IMG/VR virus record: IMGVR_UViG_3300017963_000203
Span: 62,001 to 126,000 of that record
DNA length: 64,000 bases
Direction: 5' to 3' (one strand)
DNA from: a virus
The notes below the pieces were generated by a model. It was not told the origin of the DNA, ran no database searches, and was given only the letters and a program-made list of their open reading frames with translations. Both the position numbers and the translations under genes were made by a program. Shown here piece after piece: positions 56,572-64,000 of this stretch (position 1 is its first letter; each line of letters starts with the position of its first letter).

Positions 56572-57578
56572 ACTCGTTTGCAGAAAAGAAAGGCCCGGTA
56601 GATGGGCTCCGTATTGTTCGACCCCTGGTCCCCACTCAGTTCGTGCGTGTGATCCCGTGCCGGGTCTGCCTTAGACCCCGCATCCTCGTCCATTCCCGTC
56701 ACCACACGTGCCTCGTCACTGCCCAGAAGAGAGCGTCGAGGCCACCCTGACGGCGGGTACATCTTCTGGTTCAACTCGTGTGTGTGATGCAGCGCGCCAC
56801 CGCTCTCACCCGGAACACCCTCTCGAGGGAAGACATCATCCTGAGAAACGGGAGCAAACCCAGGAGGGGCGACGGTCCCCATGCACATGACGATTGCTCC
56901 TCGGGGGAAGACGGCTGCGGCGGGGTCTCCGGTGTAGGGGAGATCATTGTACGCTCCTGTCGCCAGCATCATGTTGCCAATGTGAACCTCGACCGCCTGA
57001 GAGCGCCCCTTGCGCTGGAACTGGGCTGCCACGATACCGAGGCGCACGTTGGCCGCCTCGAACGTACCCGTGAACCGACGCCACGTGCCGCTCGAAAAGG
57101 ACGGATCGAGCTCCTCGTACTCGTCGGCCGGATCACTCACATTATAGTTCCGAGTGAATCCGACGCTGACAGCCCCCTGCACCACACGCAACGAAAAGGA
57201 CACCGTGATGGGGCCCTGATAGACGAGGTTTCCTTCGGTGGCGTAGTAGCCGTAGGTGGACATCTCGCCGGCGTCGACAGGAACTGCGTGGTCAAGGACG
57301 GCGCCGAAGGCCAGCGTAAGGTCCTGTCCAACGGTCACCGGATCACTCTTGGGCAAGATGAACTTGAGGTAGTTGAACGGAGCACCAGCCACGTCCGGGA
57401 CCTCGCCAAACACCTGCTCCCAGGTATTGACAGCTCCCGGCGCGATCGCTTTCCTGATCGCCCCGCCCACCGAATAAAACGGCGGGGTGGCTCCTTCAGG
57501 ATCCTGAAAGTCCAACCCGCCGTTCTTGAACAGATTCGGGACGCTCAGGACATCTCCATAGTGCCTGCTGATGCCCAT
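56568..57578 (-). CDS. Collar-type tail fibre, paralogue 1
   Basis: 336 residues. SVPNLFKNGGLDFQDP near the N-terminus; collar-like VFPRGAIVMCMGTVAPPGF at ~220; His-rich tip (ALHHTHELNQKM; ARDHTHELSGDQGSNN) and a CKRV end. The HTHEL repeats are typical of His-lined metal channels in fibre tips. Confidence 0.78.
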   Translation of the reverse strand: MGISRHYGDVLSVPNLFKNGGLDFQDPEGATPPFYSVGGAIRKAIAPGAVNTWEQVFGEVPDVAGAPFNYLKFILPKSDPVTVGQDLTLAFGAVLDHAVPVDAGEMSTYGYYATEGNLVYQGPITVSFSLRVVQGAVSVGFTRNYNVSDPADEYEELDPSFSSGTWRRFTGTFEAANVRLGIVAAQFQRKGRSQAVEVHIGNMMLATGAYNDLPYTGDPAAAVFPRGAIVMCMGTVAPPGFAPVSQDDVFPREGVPGESGGALHHTHELNQKMYPPSGWPRRSLLGSDEARVVTGMDEDAGSKADPARDHTHELSGDQGSNNTEPIYRAFLFCKRV

Positions 57579-57587
57579 TCCGTCTCC

Positions 57588-58613
57588 TTACCGACCCCCG
57601 AAGGGCCCCCACCCCTCTCGCATTTTCTTGCCGACTCTGGCTCCGAGAGCTCCGCCGAGGGCTCCGCCCAGGCCTCCTTGCGCAGCACGACGCAGTCGCT
57701 TGCCCTTCTTGGCCGTGAGAAGACCACCGAGAGCGCCTCCGATGGATCCCCCGGCCGCGGAAGCCGTCTCGTCACTGGTCTTCTCGACACGCCTGGCGGC
57801 ACCCTTCAGCCCAGCCTTCAGCCCTCGTTTGGCCTTGCGCCCCATCCTCGCGAGACGACTCGCCAGAGCGGCCCTCGGCCCTGTCTTGGCACCGCTGACC
57901 GACTGTTCCTTCGGAGGCTCGGTCTTGAGGGCCTCACGGCTCCGCTCCCGCCATCTCTTGCCGCCGGCGATGAAGTCGGAGCGGCTTTCCCCGGGAAAGT
58001 CGCTCTTCTTGGGCGACCTTCCGGCGAGCCGACCCACCTCGTGCGCCATGATGCGATGACCGGCGTATTCGCCGGCTTTTCCCTTCACAGGATGCTTGTC
58101 GGCATTGCCCAGGCGAAGGGCGGAAGGCAGCTTGGCTTCCTTCTCCATGGAGGTGTCGAATCCGTTGAAGAACGCCTCTTCGGCCTGCTTGCCGAAGCCA
58201 CGACCCTTCTGCGCCTTGAAGCGCGGGTCCTGCGTTCCGGAACCCTTGGGTCCGGTGTCCTTGGGATTGGCCTTGGTCGAGGGATCTCGGCGAGCGGCCT
58301 CGATCTTGGCGAGAATGCCCGCGCCGCGGCCGCCGCCTCCGGGGCCTCCGGGTACGCCCATCGGGCCACGACCCCTGCCCCTGGCCAGTCCTCGGCCCTT
58401 CCCCTTGCTGCGAATCTTCTCGCCCGGGGTCGCGCACGCCATGTCGTCGGCCTCGGCCTTCTTGGGCATGCCCATCGGGCCTTTGCCCTTGCCCCGGGCC
58501 AAGCCCTTGCCTTTGCCCTTGCTGCGAATCTTCTCGCCCGGGGTCGCGCACGCTCCCGCCTTTTCCAGTTCGTCCAGCAGCCCGTGATAGAATGCTTGGG
58601 TCATCGAGTCCAT
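57588..58613 (-). CDS. Possible internal-start product of the 946-residue ORF
   Basis: An in-frame ATG at 58613 (Met606) is preceded by AGGAGGAGAC, as strong a ribosome-binding site as any in the window. It would give a 341-residue protein beginning MDSMTQAFYHGLLDELEKAG, i.e. with the tag at its N-terminus like the six stand-alone tagged genes. Nested in-frame products are known for phage assembly proteins. Translation from here is inferred. Confidence 0.5.
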   Translation of the reverse strand: MDSMTQAFYHGLLDELEKAGACATPGEKIRSKGKGKGLARGKGKGPMGMPKKAEADDMACATPGEKIRSKGKGRGLARGRGRGPMGVPGGPGGGGRGAGILAKIEAARRDPSTKANPKDTGPKGSGTQDPRFKAQKGRGFGKQAEEAFFNGFDTSMEKEAKLPSALRLGNADKHPVKGKAGEYAGHRIMAHEVGRLAGRSPKKSDFPGESRSDFIAGGKRWRERSREALKTEPPKEQSVSGAKTGPRAALASRLARMGRKAKRGLKAGLKGAARRVEKTSDETASAAGGSIGGALGGLLTAKKGKRLRRAAQGGLGGALGGALGARVGKKMREGWGPFGGR

Positions 58614-60428
58614 GTCTCCTCCTGATTCTTTGGCCGCCTTCGGGAACTGCGGCAGATTCTTCTTCATGGCCTGCGGATCAGCCACCGAAGGCGGCTTCAC
58701 CTTACCTTTAGGATACGCCCTACGCAACTTCGAGAGCGTGGGCGGCCCAGCCTGGGCCGCAGTCTTCTTGATGTTCTTCTTCGGTTTGGGGCCGAGTCGG
58801 TTGGCGATCGCCGTTGCCCCGAGAGTACCGCCGATGAGACCCACAGGCATGCCGATGATGAAGGCCGAGTCGGGATTGCTCTTGGCCCAGTTCATGAGTC
58901 CCTTGCCGGCGCGCCTGGGCATCGTACGGAGACGATCGATCCATTCCCTCTTGTTGAGAAGCGCCTGACCCTTCCGAAGCGCCTTCTGAGACGATGCCGC
59001 CGATCGAAGATCCTTGGACGAGCCACCAAACCTCGCCGCAGCCACATTCGCCCAATGCTTCCGGTTCATGCGGTCGAGCTGGCTCTGAGGCGGACCGAAG
59101 ATCTTCCGACCGAGGCGCCGCTTGATGCCAACCCATTTTGCCGACTTCTCGATCTCGTCCACCAGGCCGTGAATGAACGACGCCTTCTTCTTGAGCCTCG
59201 AAAGAGACGGCACGACCGTCCCACGCCGAGTCTCAGACTGCTCCTTGCTGATGAAGGGTTTCATGTGCTTCATTGTCCCGTGTCGCCGTTTTTCCGACTG
59301 CGCCGTCTGGAGAATGTTTCTCAGGCCGCTCAGGCCCTCCGTCTTCTGCCTCTCCCTCGTCTCCATGATCCGCCTGGCCGGACTCGGATCTTTGAAATGA
59401 TGGACCGGCATCTTCAGCCCACGTAAGCCGTGACGGACCTGGCTGGTGCCGCGACGCCCGCCAAAAACCGTGTGGGGCGGGATGTCCAGCTTGCCGGCCG
59501 ACTCGAGCTTCCTCTTGATCGCCTTCTTGGGATCCTCGAAGTCGAAGCTCTTCTCGCTGTACGCAGCGCGGTAGATCCTTTTACGATCCGCGGGCTTGAG
59601 CTTAGACCACATCTTCTCCCACTTGACGGCAGCACCCTTCTCGAGTTTATCAGCCGCCTCACGTTCGCCTTTCTCCTGGGACGACGCTTCGTTCTTCACC
59701 AGACGCTTGAGGAGTTGGCGAAACTCGCCGGAATGGACCTGTTCCTCTTCAGCCACGTCCCGCATGAGCGGGGCCACCACATCATCGCGAGTGTAGTCCG
59801 CGATCTGGTTGTAGAGCGACGTGGCCTCCTCTTCAGCGGACAGGGCGAGACGCACGGCACTGACGATTTCTTCATGGGTGAGGGGATCTCCCGGCTTCTT
59901 GCCCGGGAACGGCCGAGTGAAGTCCACGCCGATCTTTTCGAGTTCGGAAAACAGGCCGTAGAAGAATGCCGCCCTCTTCTCGAGTTTCTTCTCCATCTTG
60001 AGGAGCGCCGGGTAGTATCCCGTGCCGAGTTCCTTGACATGGTCAGCCACGATTTTCTTGGCAACAGTCGGGCTGGGCGTGTGCTCCTTCTCGACCTTCA
60101 CGCCCGTCCGCATCTGCGCAGGAGACATGGGTGGAACCTTGCCGCCCGATTTCCCTTTGCTAACGATGTCGGACAGTACGCGGTAGACCGTGGCCTCGGC
60201 CTTGTGGACGTTGAAGCCGTTCTCCTCGGCCCACTCGTGGAACTGGTCGTCGCTGGGACGTGGATGCTTCTGGAGAAACTTGATGACCTGCTGCTCAGAC
60301 GGAGCGGCCCCCTTGGCTTTCTCCTCATCCTCGTCGGCCTTCTTACCCATGCCCTTGGGACCGAAACGAGCACGCTCCTGGAACGACAGGACACGACGCT
60401 TCAGACGACGTGCTTCTTCTCTGTTCAT
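57588..60428 (-). CDS. Polyprotein-like virion protein with ferritin-like domain and four internal tags
   Basis: 946 residues, very basic overall. The shared virion tag occurs internally at ~155-168 (FFYGLFSELEKIGV), 418-431 (FIHGLVDEIEKSAK), 613-626 (FYHGLLDELEKAGA) and, degenerate, 753-766 (FFNGFDTSMEKEAK), dividing the chain into about five modules. Module 2 carries a ferritin-like two-helix domain (~182-243): EIVSAVRLALSAEEEATSLY and VAEEEQVHSGEF (E199-E201; E229, H232 as ExxH). Module 4 contains a Gly/Lys-rich duplication (CATPGEKIRSKGKGKGLARG and again). The last ~40 residues are Gly/Ala/Lys-rich, possibly membrane-active. A strong ribbon site lies before Met606. It may be cleaved during assembly. 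Confidence 0.8.
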   Translation of the reverse strand: MNREEARRLKRRVLSFQERARFGPKGMGKKADEDEEKAKGAAPSEQQVIKFLQKHPRPSDDQFHEWAEENGFNVHKAEATVYRVLSDIVSKGKSGGKVPPMSPAQMRTGVKVEKEHTPSPTVAKKIVADHVKELGTGYYPALLKMEKKLEKRAAFFYGLFSELEKIGVDFTRPFPGKKPGDPLTHEEIVSAVRLALSAEEEATSLYNQIADYTRDDVVAPLMRDVAEEEQVHSGEFRQLLKRLVKNEASSQEKGEREAADKLEKGAAVKWEKMWSKLKPADRKRIYRAAYSEKSFDFEDPKKAIKRKLESAGKLDIPPHTVFGGRRGTSQVRHGLRGLKMPVHHFKDPSPARRIMETRERQKTEGLSGLRNILQTAQSEKRRHGTMKHMKPFISKEQSETRRGTVVPSLSRLKKKASFIHGLVDEIEKSAKWVGIKRRLGRKIFGPPQSQLDRMNRKHWANVAAARFGGSSKDLRSAASSQKALRKGQALLNKREWIDRLRTMPRRAGKGLMNWAKSNPDSAFIIGMPVGLIGGTLGATAIANRLGPKPKKNIKKTAAQAGPPTLSKLRRAYPKGKVKPPSVADPQAMKKNLPQFPKAAKESGGDMDSMTQAFYHGLLDELEKAGACATPGEKIRSKGKGKGLARGKGKGPMGMPKKAEADDMACATPGEKIRSKGKGRGLARGRGRGPMGVPGGPGGGGRGAGILAKIEAARRDPSTKANPKDTGPKGSGTQDPRFKAQKGRGFGKQAEEAFFNGFDTSMEKEAKLPSALRLGNADKHPVKGKAGEYAGHRIMAHEVGRLAGRSPKKSDFPGESRSDFIAGGKRWRERSREALKTEPPKEQSVSGAKTGPRAALASRLARMGRKAKRGLKAGLKGAARRVEKTSDETASAAGGSIGGALGGLLTAKKGKRLRRAAQGGLGGALGGALGARVGKKMREGWGPFGGR
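58413..58553 (-). repeat. In-gene direct repeat
   Basis: Two copies of a ~90-bp unit, offset by 114 bp, encode CATPGEKIRSKGKG followed by a Gly/Arg/Lys stretch and GPMG. The start of each copy is nearly identical at DNA level. Confidence 0.75.
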
Positions 60429-60475
60429 GCTGAACGCCTCGTGAAGGATGCTAAACGCGTTGCAGGCTTCGCCGC

Positions 60476-60505
60476 GCTTCCGCGCGGGTGGGCTATCGCG
60501 GAAGC
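60476..60505. repeat. Intercistronic inverted repeat
   Basis: GCTTCCGCG and CGCGGAAGC (9 bp, 12-nt loop) overlap the stop codon of the 60493 gene and the 64-bp gap before the polyprotein gene. No U-run follows. Possible mRNA processing or partial termination site. Confidence 0.55.
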
Positions 60506-61092
60506 ACCGTCAGTTTCAGGTTGTTGTCGATGGAAAGGAGCCCACGCCTGCCGTTGGGCGCCGTGAACAGGAATCCGTCACCCTCTCCGAGCAACTCCAC
60601 AGCCACCTGGTCGCCTTGGCGCAGCACGATGACCCTGTCCGTCCTCTCGGCCGGCGTGGACGTGTGCGGTACGCGGAAGCGAATGATCTGGCTCGAGTTT
60701 ACGTGGTAGACGCGAACAACGTCCGTGTCCACCTCGTCAAAGTAGAGCAGCGCAGCGTTGCTGGGATTGAAGGAAGACGGAAAGGCAGCGCCCGCACGCG
60801 TGAGCGCATCGTTGATCGTGGTCAGACTCGGTATAGCCACCATCTCGCCCGTGTTGGGGTCCACGACGGCGACCTCGAGCTGCTTCACACCCATGAGGTA
60901 ATTGAAATCGAGCGTGACTTCGACGTAATCCGCGCTCCAGGAGAGGATGCCGGACGTATCAGCCAGGCCGATGATCTGCTCCTTACCCGTCTCCGCGCTT
61001 GCGAACCGGTGGATGTCACCCTCGGTGGGGATCTTTTCGAAGAGCCCTGGTACAGGCTCGCCGTCGACCGTCACTTGCTTCGGATAGGGCAT
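60493..61092 (-). CDS. Virion protein, unknown
   Basis: 199 residues, beta-rich (YVEVTLDFNYLMGVKQLEVAV; VVRVYHVNSSQIIRFRVP). Located between a large fibre gene and the polyprotein gene. A small fibre or baseplate component by position. Confidence 0.7.
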   Translation of the reverse strand: MPYPKQVTVDGEPVPGLFEKIPTEGDIHRFASAETGKEQIIGLADTSGILSWSADYVEVTLDFNYLMGVKQLEVAVVDPNTGEMVAIPSLTTINDALTRAGAAFPSSFNPSNAALLYFDEVDTDVVRVYHVNSSQIIRFRVPHTSTPAERTDRVIVLRQGDQVAVELLGEGDGFLFTAPNGRRGLLSIDNNLKLTVLPR

Positions 61093-61101
61093 CGATCAGC
61101 C

Positions 61102-63480
61102 TCACTCGATGATCGGGAACTGCGGGAATACCTCCCACTCCAAGTCCAGTTTAACGAAACCGGACGAAATGGCACGTCCGGTCACCACCAAGCCCTGGGG
61201 CGTGGCTGTCAGCGTGATCTGATCCACGTTCTGGGAGCGATTGGACTCATCTCCCGACACCTCACGGGCGATCAGGGCTGCGTCTTTGCTCAGACCAACG
61301 TGCTTCACCGCGCCGAACTGGGCGCAGGCGCTCACGTCGTCGCCCTCGAGGACCCGTCCAGACGAGATCACACGCCCTCGTTCGTAGTAGGGGAGCAGCC
61401 TGGTGCGCGCGTAGGGGTCGTAGGTGTAGGGGAGACGGGAATACGAGCCCATGGCCGCCCGGGCGTTCCTCACGTAGACCTCGGAGTCGCCCGTTGTCTG
61501 TCGCAGGATGACGATGAGACCCACGGCGTAGGTGTTCTCGCTGATCGCGAGGCTCGACTCGATGAGGAGCGTGCCGTCTGCCGTGGTGGCGCCCTTCTCG
61601 TCCCTCTGGATGAGCGTGAAGGTACCCGTCTCGTCCCTGGAGTAGAATCCGATGCCCACGCCGATGGCTTCGCGGGCCGTAGCCTTGTAGTCGATGGCGA
61701 AGGTGATCTTCTGCCCCTGCATCTCGGCCGTCACGGGAATCCGGTACTCGAGGTGATTGACGAAGCCAGGGTCGCCGCCCTTTCCCTCCCAGTAGAGAGC
61801 CGTGTCGATGGCGTCCGAGATCCCCGCTGAGAGTGCTGCCTCGCTGTAGACGACTCTTCGGATGTTCCTCGAGGCACCCTCGAACTGGATCTTGGTGAAC
61901 TGCCACCCGTCCGCAGCGAAGACGTCCGTGCCAGCGTCGATGTCGGCCTCGTCCACGCTCACGGCATACTGGATGTCAGCCGGGTTGTCGGAATCGGGCT
62001 CGAGTTCGTTCTCGTCGTTCCTGCTCCACCACCTGAAATTGCCATTGGAGATGAGGTTGGGGATGGAGTGAAGGAGGTTGGTGACGCCCAGCTCGGCGAT
62101 CACGCGCTGGTTCAGCGTCTCGGGGTCCAGATTGAGATACGCGCCGTAGCTGAAGATCTTCTGGATTGTGTTGAGAACAAACGCGTCCTTGGGGATGCGG
62201 AATCGAACGTACAGGCGGTTCCCGCCCCCGGCCGGGATGGTGATGATGGTGTTAGCCGAGAAACCCTGGTTCGTGAACCCGGAGTACTTGCTCACCGTCG
62301 AGTAATCGAAGGAGAGGTTGGGCACGTCCGTGTCGATGATCATCATGAAATGCGTGAGCGTCGAGATGGGCGTACCGCTGAGCAGGTCGTTGGTCACGAT
62401 GGTCACGTCGTCGTCCGGAGAGGACGTCCCGATCCACTCGAAGGTGAGGCTGGTGTCGGCACGATCGATGAAGGTGCGCAGAAGCGTCTCGTAACCCGTG
62501 GGGCCGCTCACCGTGGTCAGGTCGATGAAGTCGTCGTTCTCGAGCACATCCACGCGCACGTTCTGGAATACGCTCGTGATGAGTTCCATGTTGTAGCTGG
62601 TGCGCTCGAACTGCGGTGTGAGCTGCCTGGCGAAGGGGAACCGTACGTCCTCGAGGCGCGTCAGCTTCGCCGATCCGCTGACCTTCGTGGCCTCTCCGAT
62701 GCACAGGGGCAACGTGTCGGCCCCATACCCTCCGAGCGTATCGGGATCGGACGAGTAGCTCACCACGCTGACCTCTCGGTCGTCCGTGATCCCGAAGAGA
62801 AAGTACCTCGTCTCTCCCTCGTCCATGGTGCTGTCGTCGATCTCCTCGCTGTACCCGCCGAGCCAGCGGATGATGGAGGACTTGTCGGCGTTGGGAAAGA
62901 TTCCGGGGTAGACGAAGATGCGCTTGGTGTTCGCGAAGTCGATCTCCGGCTTGAGAGCCGCCATGTCCACGGGCTGGACGAAATCGGCCTCAGGAGCCTG
63001 AACGATGTCGTCTGGATCCACACGCACCTGTGCCTGACCACCCGTGGCCTGCTGCGCGCGCACGTACACCCATCCGAGCACCACCTGGAACTGGTTTTCG
63101 ACCGAGGGAACGACTGGATCGTCGCTCAAGTTCTCCTGGTTCCTGCCCTTGATGACCTTGTAGGTGGCCGGCACGCTCGTATCGGGCGTGAACATGTACT
63201 CGCACACCACCAAGTCGATGCGCGTCCTCACGCTGTCCGCGGGAAGGATGCGCACGGCGTTCACGAGATCGGCCGTCTCCTCCACGATCACACCCCCGGA
63301 CGTGACCAGAACGGAGCGCGCAGCCGTTCCCCTGACGATGTCGAGCCGATCGGGATAGCCTGCGTTCACCCGGAGCTTGAACCCGGAATAGACGCCGGCA
63401 TGGACCGTCTCGATGAATCGACGGTTGTGAAGCCTGGAGGTGTCCAGGCCGTGGTACTTGTGGAGAATGTTCTGCGTCAT
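61102..63480 (-). CDS. Large tail fibre/baseplate protein
   Basis: 792 residues. The N-terminal ~180 residues (HKYHGLDTSRLHNRRFIETV; RTRIDLVVCEYMF; VLGWVYVRA) follow a pattern of fibre-base proteins. The middle has a NGNFRWW stretch, as in the three collar-type fibres, and a C-terminal beta-rich domain. Likely connects fibres to the baseplate. Overlaps the upstream gene by ATGA. Confidence 0.75.
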   Translation of the reverse strand: MTQNILHKYHGLDTSRLHNRRFIETVHAGVYSGFKLRVNAGYPDRLDIVRGTAARSVLVTSGGVIVEETADLVNAVRILPADSVRTRIDLVVCEYMFTPDTSVPATYKVIKGRNQENLSDDPVVPSVENQFQVVLGWVYVRAQQATGGQAQVRVDPDDIVQAPEADFVQPVDMAALKPEIDFANTKRIFVYPGIFPNADKSSIIRWLGGYSEEIDDSTMDEGETRYFLFGITDDREVSVVSYSSDPDTLGGYGADTLPLCIGEATKVSGSAKLTRLEDVRFPFARQLTPQFERTSYNMELITSVFQNVRVDVLENDDFIDLTTVSGPTGYETLLRTFIDRADTSLTFEWIGTSSPDDDVTIVTNDLLSGTPISTLTHFMMIIDTDVPNLSFDYSTVSKYSGFTNQGFSANTIITIPAGGGNRLYVRFRIPKDAFVLNTIQKIFSYGAYLNLDPETLNQRVIAELGVTNLLHSIPNLISNGNFRWWSRNDENELEPDSDNPADIQYAVSVDEADIDAGTDVFAADGWQFTKIQFEGASRNIRRVVYSEAALSAGISDAIDTALYWEGKGGDPGFVNHLEYRIPVTAEMQGQKITFAIDYKATAREAIGVGIGFYSRDETGTFTLIQRDEKGATTADGTLLIESSLAISENTYAVGLIVILRQTTGDSEVYVRNARAAMGSYSRLPYTYDPYARTRLLPYYERGRVISSGRVLEGDDVSACAQFGAVKHVGLSKDAALIAREVSGDESNRSQNVDQITLTATPQGLVVTGRAISSGFVKLDLEWEVFPQFPIIE

Positions 63481-64000
63481 GTAGCTCTCCTTTTGAGCAG
63501 ACGCGCAAGCCCGTACGCTGCTGCACCGCCCAGGGCCGCCTTTCCGGCCAGGTCCGCTCTCCGCTGATGAAAGCCTCGGTGGTACGTGCCCAGAGCCCTG
63601 CTCTTGATGTCCTTCCGGCCTCGCACGTACTTCCAGGCACGCTCTTCAGGAGCGATGACCTTCTCGTGGTACTCGGGCTTCCACACGAGCTGCGCGAGTC
63701 GGCTGATTGTACTTCCGTGGCCCGGGTCCTTGCCCGCCTCGAGATCCCGAAGATGCCCGATCTCGTGCTCCACCGTGGCCTTGGCCGCTTTCTCGGGGAG
63801 AACCAGAATGTCCGTGTCGCCCACGCGCACGGCCAGCGCGTTCATGCTGTGCCGGATGATCCCCCTGGCGATGGCCAGGAACTCCTTCTTGTGCTCAGGA
63901 GGAATCTTCACCTTCTGTAGAAGCCTGGAAAGATCCTGGTCGGACGTGACGATGATCGGTGGCTTGCGAAGAGGCTTCTTCTTCAGATTGGCGAGGACCC
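63477..64000 (-). CDS. Zinc-metallopeptidase-like virion-operon protein, partial at right edge
   Basis: The frame is open to the window edge, so the true start lies outside; the GTG at 63911 is only an internal candidate. HEIGH (in VEHEIGHLRDLEAG) is a zincin HExxH site, with a plausible third ligand in APEERAW ~45 residues later. The C-terminus is basic with a short Ala/Gly hydrophobic stretch (LAGKAALGGAAAYGLARLL). Possible roles are a peptidoglycan or prohead-type protease, or a degraded peptidase fold. Confidence 0.65.
   Translation of the reverse strand, partial: VLANLKKKPLRKPPIIVTSDQDLSRLLQKVKIPPEHKKEFLAIARGIIRHSMNALAVRVGDTDILVLPEKAAKATVEHEIGHLRDLEAGKDPGHGSTISRLAQLVWKPEYHEKVIAPEERAWKYVRGRKDIKSRALGTYHRGFHQRRADLAGKAALGGAAAYGLARLLKRRAT

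Noticed and set aside
1-64000. CRISPR arrays, insertion sequences or integrase
   Set aside because: No regularly spaced repeats, no transposase-like or recombinase motifs were seen; the only repeats are short or coding.

Overview
The window is part of a large, GC-rich (about 60% by eye) tailed bacteriophage genome, probably a jumbo-class Caudoviricetes phage known from metagenomes. The evidence is a portal protein, very long tail-fibre genes, tightly overlapping polycistronic operons, a compact tRNA cluster, and a phage-type multisubunit RNA polymerase beta subunit that runs off the left edge. Strong AGGAGG ribosome-binding sites and frequent GTG starts (one TTG) indicate a bacterial host. 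No integrase, CRISPR array or insertion sequence was seen.

Layout: (1) 1-2512, minus strand: N-terminal ~837 codons of an RpoB-like subunit, divergent from (2) 2603-8709, plus strand: small conserved phage proteins, a DUF4262 protein and a Thg1-like tRNA-His guanylyltransferase, with a divergent minus-strand zinc-ribbon gene at 5.4-5.7 kb. (3) 8722-14509, minus strand: a head operon with portal, a coiled-coil protein and three small proteins sharing one N-terminal motif. (4) 14625-37457, plus strand: about 45 mostly small genes in operons separated by hairpin terminators. They include a thymidylate-synthase-family enzyme, a PAPS-reductase-like PP-loop protein, an XRE-type regulator, a lipoprotein, a TopoVI-A/Spo11-like Toprim protein and many CxxC zinc-ribbon proteins. 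(5) 37546-38446, minus strand: nine tRNA genes. (6) 38710-64000, minus strand: a virion (tail/fibre) operon of about 20 genes, including three paralogous collar-type fibres, LamG- and IPT-like fibres, a SET-domain protein, a glutaredoxin-like protein, and a 946-residue polyprotein-like ORF with a ferritin-like domain. The operon continues past the right edge.

Four things stand out. First, a short motif (F-x-x-G-[FL]-[LIV]-D-E-[LI]-x-K-x-[AG]) begins six separate virion-operon proteins and recurs four times inside the 946-residue ORF; it looks like a shared virion-incorporation or processing tag. Second, the plus-strand operons start at a repeated DNA element (GTCAYRAGA-N4-TG, nine copies), mostly just after a terminator and directly before a ribosome-binding site. 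It is a candidate promoter for the phage's own RNA polymerase. Third, the phage encodes a tRNA-His(GUG) with C73 but no genomic G-1, together with the Thg1 family enzyme that could add that base. Fourth, one plus-strand gene is split by an in-frame TAA at 22295.

How the parts may work together (inference): the phage polymerase transcribes the small plus-strand genes from the repeated element, with hairpins tuning readthrough. The minus-strand virion operons run towards the tRNA cluster, so tRNAs may be transcribed with late genes. All family assignments come from motifs read by eye; no database search was run.
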